NCBI GenBank assembly: GCA_002162695.1
Contig: MAAM01000012.1
Location: forward strand, 1-64,000
DNA from: Cycloclasticus sp. 46_120_T64
GTDB lineage: Bacteria > Pseudomonadota > Gammaproteobacteria > Methylococcales > Cycloclasticaceae
Direction of reading: 5' to 3'
Length of the DNA stretch: 64,000 nt
The notes beneath the pieces are model-generated. The model made no database searches. It was not told where the DNA came from and saw only the letters and a program-made list of their open reading frames with translations. This document shows positions 51,182 to 58,560 of the stretch, piece after piece (the stretch's first letter is position 1; each line of letters opens with the position of its first letter). The position numbers and the translations under genes are program-made.

Positions 51182-52135
51182 ATGGAAAAAACAGAAAAAA
51201 ATCATGAGTACGATGTGTGCTTCTCATTTGCCGGTGAGGACAGGGAGTATGTAGAGCAGGTAGCTGATACTGCAAGATCGAAAGGAATACGCGTTTTTTA
51301 CGATATGTACGAAGAGGTGGATCTCTGAGGTAAGGATTTGTATGAACATCTTGACGATGTATACAAAAACTCAGCGAAATACTGTGTCTTATTTTCTTCC
51401 GAATATTATTCACAAAAATTATGGACTAATCACGAAAGAAAGAGCGCTCAAGAAAGAGCCTTTAAAGAAAACTCCGAATACATTTTGCCGGCCAAGTTTG
51501 ATGATACTCCTATCCCAGGAATACGTGATACGGTTGGGTATGTAGATCTCAAAAGTAAAACTCCTGAAAATTTAGCAGACATGATTGCTCAAAAGGTAGG
51601 ACATCTGCCAAAGAAGGAGTACCTTCCTCCTGAGCCAAACCTTTTGTTCCAAGTGCTAGATGTAGATAATGAAGAAGGCAAAATGGGTGTTTATTCTTTG
51701 GTGAATGATTTCTTAAGAACCGCAAAACGTATGACAGAAGACGAGAAAAAAGCACTTTTTTCTGTTTTCATATATGGATGCGCAGGCGAGCTTCCTGAAA
51801 ATATACATATCAATATAAATCTACTGGCTCGTATTACAGGTTTTTCCCAAAGTAGATTGTTGCGGATTTCTTCTGACATCACCTGTTTACAGTTTGAATC
51901 CCACCTAAGAGAAGATGATGAAAATGGAAGTCGTCTTGGTAAAAAAGAAATGCTCGTTGTTAGTTGGAATAACTTTGATGAATTTCTAGACGATGGAAAT
52001 GCAACAATTTTAATTGATACAATTTGTGAACTGGTACAGCATTGTCATTGTGAAGAGCACTCAATAGAAGCTTTATGCAAATTAGATTTTTCATCCTTGT
52101 CTGACGTAACAGCAGAAGGTTCGTGCCAACACTAA
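51182..52135 (+). pseudogene. TIR-domain protein interrupted by an in-frame TGA
   Basis: One frame runs from ATG 51182 to 52135 (317 codons before the stop) except for a TGA at 51326-51328 (codon 49). Both sides read as one TIR domain: YDVCFSFAGEDREYVE (9-24) and IRVFYDMYEEVDL before the stop, then GKDLYEHLDDVY, YCVLFSSEYYSQKLWTNHE after it. The residue missing is expected to be Trp (DLWGKDL pattern), so TGG to TGA is a single change. The likely catalytic Glu of TIR NADases is codon 85 (WTNHE). Codons about 170-317 form a second, unrecognised domain. Bacterial TIR proteins often act in phage defence by degrading NAD. The downstream part could restart at TTG 51338 but would lack half the TIR fold. 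Confidence 0.82.
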
Positions 52136-52236
52136 GCGAGCGTCAGGGGCAGCTCTTTATTTTTGTATGAGTTGTTTTCTTTTAATGCGTTAGCTTTCTG
52201 TGGTGAAATAAATAGATATAAACATTGGATAATTGA

Positions 52237-53430
52237 ATGTCGTTAGAAAACTTGTCTTTAGGAACCCCTTTTTCTAGTACTGCTAAACGTGTATTGCTTT
52301 GTGGTGGCGGTGAGTTAGGTAAAGAAGTGGCCATTGAACTGAAGCGCTTGGGCGTTGAAGTGATCGTGTTGGACCGTTATGACAATACGCCAGCCATGCA
52401 AATAGCTGACCGCAGCTATGTGGTGTCTATGCTTGACGGTGCGGCGCTGCGCAAGATTATTGAAAAAGAACAACCGGACTTAATTGTTCCTGAAATTGAA
52501 GCCATCGCAACAGATACCTTAATTGCGCTAGAAAATGAAGGCTTTACGGTTATTCCATCGGCTAAAGCGGCGCATTTAACGATGAACCGTGAGGGAATTC
52601 GACGATTAGCCGGCGAAGAGCTGGCGATTGCCACCTCAAATTATCAATTCGCCAGCACTGAGGCTGAATACCAACAAGCAGTAGCTGCAATTGGCTTCCC
52701 TTGTGTGATTAAACCTATTATGAGCTCATCTGGCAAAGGGCAAAGTGTCTTAAAAACAGCGGCTGATGTTGCGCCGGCTTGGCTTTATGCGCAAGAAGGT
52801 GGCCGTGCGGGTGCCGGTAAAGTCATCGTTGAAGGTTTTGTTGATTTTGATTATGAAATTACGCTGTTAACTATTCGCCATAGCGGCGGCACTAGCTTTT
52901 GTGAGGCGATAGGCCATGTTCAAAAAAATGGTGATTACCAACAAAGCTGGCAACCACAAGCCATGAGTACGGAGGCATTGGCTAAATCTAAAGAAATAGC
53001 CGAGAAGGTCACTAGTGCCTTAGGTGGCTTTGGTTTATTCGGTGTTGAGCTATTTATTAAAGGGGATGAGGTTTACTTTAGTGAAGTATCACCTAGGCCA
53101 CACGATACCGGCATGGTGACGATGATCTCGCAAGATTTAAGTGAGTTTGCCCTGCACGCCAGAGCTATCTTAGGCTTGCCGATTCCTAATATCCATTTTC
53201 ATGGGCCATCGGCGTCTAGCGTTATTTTGGTGACGGGAGAGTCCGATAAAGTGCAGTTTAGTAATTTAGCGCAGGCGTTAAGTGAGCCAAATACCGATTT
53301 ACGTTTATTTGGGAAACCCGAAGTATCAGGCACTCGGCGTATGGGTGTGACGCTAGCCAGAGCTGACACTGTTGAGCAAGCGGTGCAAAAAGCTATTCGG
53401 GTATCGAAAGCGGTGGCCGTTGAGTTATAA
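52237..53430 (+). CDS. purT: formate-dependent phosphoribosylglycinamide formyltransferase
   Basis: 397 residues. ATP-grasp enzyme with [17 protein letters not shown] (about 22-38), the ATP loop [13 protein letters not shown] (about 158-170) and the metal site [13 protein letters not shown] (about 285-297). It makes formyl-GAR using formate, ATP and GAR, an alternative to folate-dependent PurN. The last 69 bases recur, diverged, at 57647-57715, and accessory genes lie on both sides. Confidence 0.96.
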   Translation: MSLENLSLGTPFSSTAKRVLLCGGGELGKEVAIELKRLGVEVIVLDRYDNTPAMQIADRSYVVSMLDGAALRKIIEKEQPDLIVPEIEAIATDTLIALENEGFTVIPSAKAAHLTMNREGIRRLAGEELAIATSNYQFASTEAEYQQAVAAIGFPCVIKPIMSSSGKGQSVLKTAADVAPAWLYAQEGGRAGAGKVIVEGFVDFDYEITLLTIRHSGGTSFCEAIGHVQKNGDYQQSWQPQAMSTEALAKSKEIAEKVTSALGGFGLFGVELFIKGDEVYFSEVSPRPHDTGMVTMISQDLSEFALHARAILGLPIPNIHFHGPSASSVILVTGESDKVQFSNLAQALSEPNTDLRLFGKPEVSGTRRMGVTLARADTVEQAVQKAIRVSKAVAVEL

Positions 53431-53629
53431 CAATAAACTCGGGGACTGGCCTTTATTCTTGATGCGGTTGTTTTCTTTTGATGCGGTAAAAGAGCGGATC
53501 GCCGTTTTTACTCCTTATTCTATAGCGAAAATTAACATCATTAGCTTAGAGCCCGTGGAGAGTCGATTGGGCTTGATCTATTTTCAGGTACAATTGGCTA
53601 TTCCGAGTCATGTATATAGTTGAATTTTT

Positions 53630-54244
53630 GTGTATAAAAAAAGTAAGCAATTTAGCTTAGCGTTTACCTTAGTTTTTGTGATGACGGGCTGTAGTTTTTT
53701 ATCGGTTTTTAAACCGGCAGAAGTAATCAATGAACCTCTTATTTGCCCAGAAGCTAAGACGATAGAAAAAGTCATCGAAAAGATTGTTAGAGTGACGGTA
53801 CCCGCGAAAACGGGAGGGAAGTTAGACCTAGCTATCATCGGTGAGGTTGAAACAGTTCAGGTGGAACCATCAAGGCTACGTTACGCTGCGCGGATTGATA
53901 CCGGTGCCGAATCTTCATCTATTCATGCTGAAAATATTCAATTGCTTGAACGTGATGGAGAGAGGTTTGTTGTTTTTTCTTTAAGAGACCCAGCGACTGA
54001 TGGATTGGTTAATTTAGAGCGGAAATTTCAGCGCAGAGTGATCATAAAGCAAAAAGTGGGCAAACCTGAACGTCGTTATGTTGTAAAACTTTGGTTAACC
54101 TTGGGGAAGGTCAAAGAGCTTGTGGAGGTCACATTAACCAACCGGTCTGACTTTAAATATAAATTATTGATCGGTCGTAATTTGTTAATTGATACCGCTA
54201 TTGTCGATGTTAGCCGTAAGAATACACTCAAGCCGCTTAAGTAA
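53630..54244 (+). CDS. retropepsin-like zinc/aspartic protease family lipoprotein (PF05618-type)
   Basis: 204 residues from GTG at 53630. The N-terminus is hydrophobic with a lipobox-like VMTGC (Cys about 21), so the protein is probably a lipoprotein facing the periplasm. Residues about 65-200 match the family once called ATP-dependent zinc protease, with the retropepsin-type motif RIDTGAESSSIHA (about 85-97). It ends one base before the next gene. In other genomes this family occurs with an inactive transglutaminase membrane protein and an ATP-grasp ligase, as here. Confidence 0.82.
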   Translation: MYKKSKQFSLAFTLVFVMTGCSFLSVFKPAEVINEPLICPEAKTIEKVIEKIVRVTVPAKTGGKLDLAIIGEVETVQVEPSRLRYAARIDTGAESSSIHAENIQLLERDGERFVVFSLRDPATDGLVNLERKFQRRVIIKQKVGKPERRYVVKLWLTLGKVKELVEVTLTNRSDFKYKLLIGRNLLIDTAIVDVSRKNTLKPLK

Positions 54245-55771
54245 ATGAGGGTCTCTCCGCAATTACAAATTATTTTAGTGGCTGGGGTGATTATCACCTT
54301 AGGTTTAGGCTTGACGCTGTATAAAAAATTCGAGCTTGGTTTTCCTTTAACACCGGGACAACAGCAAGTCGTTTGGACGATTGAGTCAAAAATCAGTTTT
54401 AAACCTGTGGGTGGCCCTCTTGAAATAGCCATGGTCTTGCCTAAGCCGCAGGCCGGTTGGAATATATTAGATGATCATTTTGCTTCATCGGGTTTTGATT
54501 TTTTAATTCACGATGTAGAGGGACAGCGGCAGGCTAGATGGCTGCGTGAATCGTTGGATCGAAAAACGACTCTTTACTATAAACTAGAAGTATACCGAGC
54601 AAGTGCTTTTGATTTGGATAATAGCCCGCTGCCTAAGGTCTTAGCGCCAGAGTTAACCGCTGATCGTTTAGCGGCAATGGAGTCGGTAATATCCTTACTT
54701 AAACAATATTTGCATGATCCGCTGGTGTTTACTAAAGAACTCCTCGGGTTATTATTACAAGGTGATAATCAGGACCTTGCTTTTCTACTGGCTAGGCAAG
54801 AAGACCGGCCATTGGATATGATTATGGATATCCTGGCGCTTGCCGATATTCCATATCAAGCGGTTAAAGGGATATTTTTAGAAGATGGTCGGCGCCGGCA
54901 AACCTTAGATACCTTAATAGAAATACATGATGGTGAACGCTGGCATACATTCAACCCTCTTTCGGCAGAACAGGGTTTGCCAGAAAACTTTTTTGTTTGG
55001 CAGCGCGGTACAAAATCAATACTTAATGTGATGGGGGGTGAGCGGTCAAGCTTAGAATTTGCCATTGTTAAGAATAAGCTGCCGATTAAAACCGTGTTAT
55101 TTATGGAGCAGCATCTAGAAGAACAATTGTTATTAGATTTCTCTATTTATTCGCTTCCAGTGGAGCAACAAGGGGTTTTTAAAGGCCTACTGTTGATCCC
55201 TGTGGGTGCATTAGTGGTTGTTTTGTTACGTGTGTTAGTGGGTATTCGCACCGCAGGCACCTTTATGCCGATATTGATTGCACTGGCCTTTATTCAAACA
55301 ACGTTGCTTGCAGGGCTCTTCGTATTTTTAATAGTGGTCGGGATGGGTTTATGGATTCGTTTCTATCTGAGTTTTCTTAATTTACTGCTGGTTGCGCGAA
55401 TAACGGCGGTGGTTATTTTGGTGATTTTGTTGATGGCGGCACTGAGTATTGTCAGTTACAAACTGGGTTTTGAACAATTACTGACGGTGACCTTTTTACC
55501 CACCATTATCCTGGCTTGGACGATTGAAAGAATGTCTATTTTATGGGAAGAAGAAGGCGGCCACGAAGTGCTCATTCAAGGCAGTGGTAGCTTGTTTGCT
55601 GCAACGCTTGCTTACTTATTGATGTCAGTTGAGCTGATTAAGCACCTGACCTTTAATTTTCCAGAATTGATGATTTGTTTATTAGGTATTGTTTTGTTAC
55701 TTGGGCGATACACGGGGTACCGTTTAGTTGAACTATACCGGTTTCGTGATTTAGGCAAGTTAGACGAATGA
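54245..55771 (+). CDS. inactive transglutaminase fused to seven membrane helices
   Basis: 508 residues: one N-terminal membrane helix (about 8-25), a periplasmic domain (about 35-300) with a transglutaminase-like core (about 170-260) that lacks a recognisable catalytic Cys, then about seven helices (320-500). This architecture is known from genome-context studies of ATP-grasp amidoligase systems, where it is predicted to bind or present a peptide. It starts right after the retropepsin gene and overlaps the ligase by 4 bp (ATGA). Confidence 0.82.
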   Translation: MRVSPQLQIILVAGVIITLGLGLTLYKKFELGFPLTPGQQQVVWTIESKISFKPVGGPLEIAMVLPKPQAGWNILDDHFASSGFDFLIHDVEGQRQARWLRESLDRKTTLYYKLEVYRASAFDLDNSPLPKVLAPELTADRLAAMESVISLLKQYLHDPLVFTKELLGLLLQGDNQDLAFLLARQEDRPLDMIMDILALADIPYQAVKGIFLEDGRRRQTLDTLIEIHDGERWHTFNPLSAEQGLPENFFVWQRGTKSILNVMGGERSSLEFAIVKNKLPIKTVLFMEQHLEEQLLLDFSIYSLPVEQQGVFKGLLLIPVGALVVVLLRVLVGIRTAGTFMPILIALAFIQTTLLAGLFVFLIVVGMGLWIRFYLSFLNLLLVARITAVVILVILLMAALSIVSYKLGFEQLLTVTFLPTIILAWTIERMSILWEEEGGHEVLIQGSGSLFAATLAYLLMSVELIKHLTFNFPELMICLLGIVLLLGRYTGYRLVELYRFRDLGKLDE

Positions 55772-56721
55772 AGTGGGCGACGCCTAGTCAGTTAAGAAAA
55801 CAAGGCATTCTCGGTATGAATAGCCGTAATATCGATTATATTGGCCGAAGTAATGAGCGGCGGCTTTATCCATTAGTTGATAATAAATTAAAAACTAAAA
55901 ATGCGGCGATTAAGATGGGCATGTCAGTTCCCAAATTGATTGGTGTAGTTGAAATTCAACACGAAATTCAAAACCTTGAACGGCTACTGGATGGTATTAA
56001 ACAGTTTGTTATTAAACCTGCGCAGGGCAGTGGTGGCCGAGGTATTTTGGTTATTAAGGATCGGCGTGGTGATGATTTTATCAAAACCAGCGGGGAGCTT
56101 GTCAGCTTTCGAGATATTCGGCGGCATACCTCTAATATTTTGAGTGGTTTGTATAGCTTAGGGGGGCGAGTCGATGTGGCCATGATCGAAGATATGATCG
56201 ACTTTGATCCGATGCTGAGTAAGTACAGCTACGAAGGAGTGCCCGATATTAGGGTTATTATTTATCATGGTTACCCCGTCATGGCTATGATGCGGTGCTC
56301 AACCCATGCGTCTGATGGTAAGGCGAATTTGCATCAGGGGGCTGTTGGTGTGGGTATTGATATTTTGAGTGGATGCAGTCTTTACGCTGTTCAAAATGGC
56401 AATAAAATAAGCCAACACCCAGACACACATCATTCTTTTGATGAACTAAAACTGCCGCACTGGGATGAAATATTAAGGCTGGCTGCTTCTTGTTACGAAA
56501 TGACCGATCTCGGTTATTTTGGCGCGGATATTGTCTTAGATGAAAAAAATGGCCCAGTCGTTTTAGAGCTTAATGCTCGGCCTGGCTTGGCGATTCAAAT
56601 GGCTAATCAAGCCGGTTTAAAAAAATGTTTAAAAACCATTGATAACATGAAGTTGATCAAACAGCCTTTAAATAAAAGAATTCAACTGGCTCAGCAGTTA
56701 TTTGCTGCGCAACAGCGATAG
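55768..56721 (+). CDS. alpha-L-glutamate ligase-like ATP-grasp protein
   Basis: 317 residues. ATP-grasp motifs: VIKPAQGSGGRGILVI (about 77-92), DIRVIIYHGYPVMAMMR (about 156-172) and the metal site VVLELNARPGLAIQ (about 264-277). Related to RimK-type enzymes that attach amino acids through amide bonds. The start overlaps the transglutaminase-like gene, so the three genes form an operon for a predicted peptide or amino-acid modification linked to the envelope. The real substrate is unknown. Confidence 0.85.
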   Translation: MKWATPSQLRKQGILGMNSRNIDYIGRSNERRLYPLVDNKLKTKNAAIKMGMSVPKLIGVVEIQHEIQNLERLLDGIKQFVIKPAQGSGGRGILVIKDRRGDDFIKTSGELVSFRDIRRHTSNILSGLYSLGGRVDVAMIEDMIDFDPMLSKYSYEGVPDIRVIIYHGYPVMAMMRCSTHASDGKANLHQGAVGVGIDILSGCSLYAVQNGNKISQHPDTHHSFDELKLPHWDEILRLAASCYEMTDLGYFGADIVLDEKNGPVVLELNARPGLAIQMANQAGLKKCLKTIDNMKLIKQPLNKRIQLAQQLFAAQQR

Positions 56722-57252
56722 AAAAAAGTAACTGCTTGAACCCAGCATAATACAAACTAGCGTCAAGTGTGTTGGGGGAAATTCAAGCTGTCGCTGCTTT
56801 CTTTTGCTACATATTCCTCGATGTATTTCTTTTCGAAGTTAGCGGTATTTAATATTTCTTGGCAGCAAAATAAAAACAAAGAAAAACGCATCGATAGTTA
56901 TATTGCATCTAAGAGGGGCTTAACTAAATCAGGCATGAATAAGCATAAAATCAATCATGCTGAGCTATCTAGCCTAGCCATGCAGACAACTAAAAATATC
57001 ACAAAATTTCAAGGCGGCGCGCTAAAAGACGAGCGTGTTTTACTTAAAGCGTTATGTGCCTAAGAGTTAATTGCAGATAAGCCAAGACAAGAGTTGCGCA
57101 AACAAATCAGGACCTGAATTGGATCTGACAGTAAAATGGCATCAACCAGATCATCTATATATGAAACAAGTTTGAAATCGCTCCTTAATGACGTCATGTC
57201 ATTAATTGAAGTTTATTGTTTGAATAAATACCAATCACTTTATGGAATTACT
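56722..57252. other. intergenic region with a possible small ORF and half a repeat
   Basis: A 98-codon open frame (56767-57063) is present, but it has no clear ribosome site, an odd composition and no family I recognise; it may be decayed. A stretch at 56754-56793 resembles the right arm of the inverted repeat at 57574-57626 (shared AAACTAGCGTC and TGTTGGGGGAA). Nothing else was recognised. Confidence 0.4.
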
Positions 57253-57546
57253 ATGAAAAAAACGTTTGATTTAACCCAGCAAAAGCTCCCGATGCCAAGG
57301 GCTATTGAAGCCATTAAGTATGAAGTTAAAAAATATCTAAAAAGAGAGCGTAATAAGCTTCTACCTGAAGGTGTTGATTTTTGGGATTTTGATTGTCGGT
57401 TCGGTGTTGATGAGGCCAGTAGTGAAGTTATTCATATATCTGCCATTAATAAATGTATTTCTGAGGCAGAAGTAAAAGAGCTTGAATCTTTTTATTTGGA
57501 AATTTTGGCCAAATCGGGACACCGGACTAAAAAGCCAGTTGAGTAG
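57253..57546 (+). CDS. DUF6172 family small protein
   Basis: 97 residues from ATG at 57253; the frame is open from 57136 but the family begins at MKKTFDL. Conserved features: KYEVKKYLKRERNK (about 27-40), PEGVDFWDFDCRFG (about 43-56) and LESFYLEILAKSGHR near the end. Function unknown. It is isolated between the ATP-grasp operon and the inverted repeat, inside the region bounded by the two purT 3' ends. Confidence 0.75.
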   Translation: MKKTFDLTQQKLPMPRAIEAIKYEVKKYLKRERNKLLPEGVDFWDFDCRFGVDEASSEVIHISAINKCISEAEVKELESFYLEILAKSGHRTKKPVE

Positions 57547-57573
57547 TTCAGGGCGAAGATAAAGCAAGGCTAG

Positions 57574-57626
57574 GGTTGAAGTTCCCCCAATAAACTAGCG
57601 TCCAGTTTGTTGGGGGAACTTCAGCC
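57574..57626. repeat. long imperfect inverted repeat
   Basis: Core arms GAAGTTCCCCCAATAAACT (57578-57596) and AGTTTGTTGGGGGAACTTC (57604-57622) differ at one base; with wobble pairs the stem extends to about 23-24 bp around a 7-base loop. No T-run follows. A partial copy is at 56754-56793, so this is probably a repeated or mobile-element end. Confidence 0.75.
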
Positions 57627-57646
57627 TGACCCGGATTTCTTCATGA

Positions 57647-57715
57647 GCTGAAACTGCCGAACAAGCGGTGGAAAAAGCTATTAGAGTATCGAAAGTGGTT
57701 ACCATCGAACTATAA
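57647..57715 (+). pseudogene. purT: purT 3'-end remnant
   Basis: 23 codons ending in TAA match the last 23 codons of purT (53362-53430) without gaps: 55 of 69 bases and 16 of 22 residues by hand count (remnant reads AETAEQAVEKAIRVSK...). Similarity stops abruptly at AGCTGA on the left. A terminator follows directly. This looks like the displaced original end of purT, or the end of a lost second purT. Confidence 0.85.
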
Positions 57716-57729
57716 CAGCTGTTATTAGT

Positions 57730-57760
57730 GTGAGTAATGAAGGAATTACTCACGTTTTTT
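57730..57760 (+). terminator. terminator behind the purT remnant
   Basis: Stem GTGAGTAAT (57730-57738), loop GAAGGA, stem ATTACTCAC (57745-57753), then GTTTTTT. The intact purT has no comparable structure directly behind it. Confidence 0.82.
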
Positions 57761-57842
57761 CTCAGCAAAATATATATTCAGTAAATCAAGCTTCTTTTCT
57801 GAAAAACTAGTATAGACTTCGCTATTCGAGTCATTTAATTTT

Positions 57843-58544
57843 GTGGACATTTTCTTGAATAGTAAAACTTTTATATTAGCTTTGTCACTGTTATTTACAG
57901 CATTAGCTCAAGCGAGTACATGTAACAAAGTGGCGGCTGAAAAAAAGCAGTTAATGTGTTTGCAAGTGAGTGTGCACAGTCATACCGATAAAGCGCTGAG
58001 CGGCATGGTGGTTTATCTTGAGCCTCTCGATGGTCAAGTGCTAACAAAAAACACCAATACTTTAACCATTGCCCAGCACAATAAGTCCTTCGAGCCCTAT
58101 TTAAGTGTTAGCCAGATTAACCAACAAGTTAATTTTGAAAACCAAGATGATATAACCCATCATATTTATTCAGCCGGTTCAGACAATAAATTTTCCTTCA
58201 AAATTCGCGCCGGTAAAACCAGTGCTAACTTGTTATTTGAAAAGCCGGGTGAAATAGCGATGGGATGTAATATCCATGATTGGATGAGTGGCTATTTATT
58301 ACTGCTTAATACGCCTTATTTTGCCAAAACTAATGCGCAAGGGTTTGCTGATTTTGCTGTTAGTGAGCAGGGCAGCTATCGTGTTGTGGTGTGGCACCCA
58401 CAAATGCAAGCAGCCAATAACCGCATGGTATTAACTAAGCAGTTAACAAGCAACGATAAAGTGAGCTTTACCTTAGATAAAGCCATGCAGGCAATTCCTA
58501 AGCAGGAAAGTGATGATGACTTTGATTTTTTGTCTGATTATTGA
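57843..58544 (+). CDS. cupredoxin-like secreted protein (methylamine-utilisation-protein family)
   Basis: 233 residues from GTG at 57843; TTG at 57855 is an equally possible start just before the signal peptide (LALSLLFTALAQA). The mature part has a plastocyanin-like fold with a likely type I copper set: His in DITHHIYS (about 117-118), then Cys, His and Met in MGCNIHDWM (about 145-153). It is probably a periplasmic electron-transfer or copper-binding protein. It is 16 bases from the GGDEF-EAL gene and so likely co-transcribed with it. Confidence 0.8.
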   Translation: MDIFLNSKTFILALSLLFTALAQASTCNKVAAEKKQLMCLQVSVHSHTDKALSGMVVYLEPLDGQVLTKNTNTLTIAQHNKSFEPYLSVSQINQQVNFENQDDITHHIYSAGSDNKFSFKIRAGKTSANLLFEKPGEIAMGCNIHDWMSGYLLLLNTPYFAKTNAQGFADFAVSEQGSYRVVVWHPQMQAANNRMVLTKQLTSNDKVSFTLDKAMQAIPKQESDDDFDFLSDY

Positions 58545-58560
58545 GTCAATGGCTTAGCTT

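Noticed and set aside
51326..51328. TGA as a selenocysteine codon in the TIR gene
   Set aside because: No bacterial SECIS-like hairpin was recognised just downstream, TIR proteins are not selenoproteins, and a Trp-to-stop change explains the frame.
53372..53623. 83-residue ORF overlapping the purT end
   Set aside because: It begins in another frame inside purT, and the part beyond purT has no family pattern or ribosome site.
56767..57063. 98-residue ORF as a real gene
   Set aside because: No ribosome site, a repeat copy lies at its start, and no family was recognised; kept only as a note on the intergenic region.
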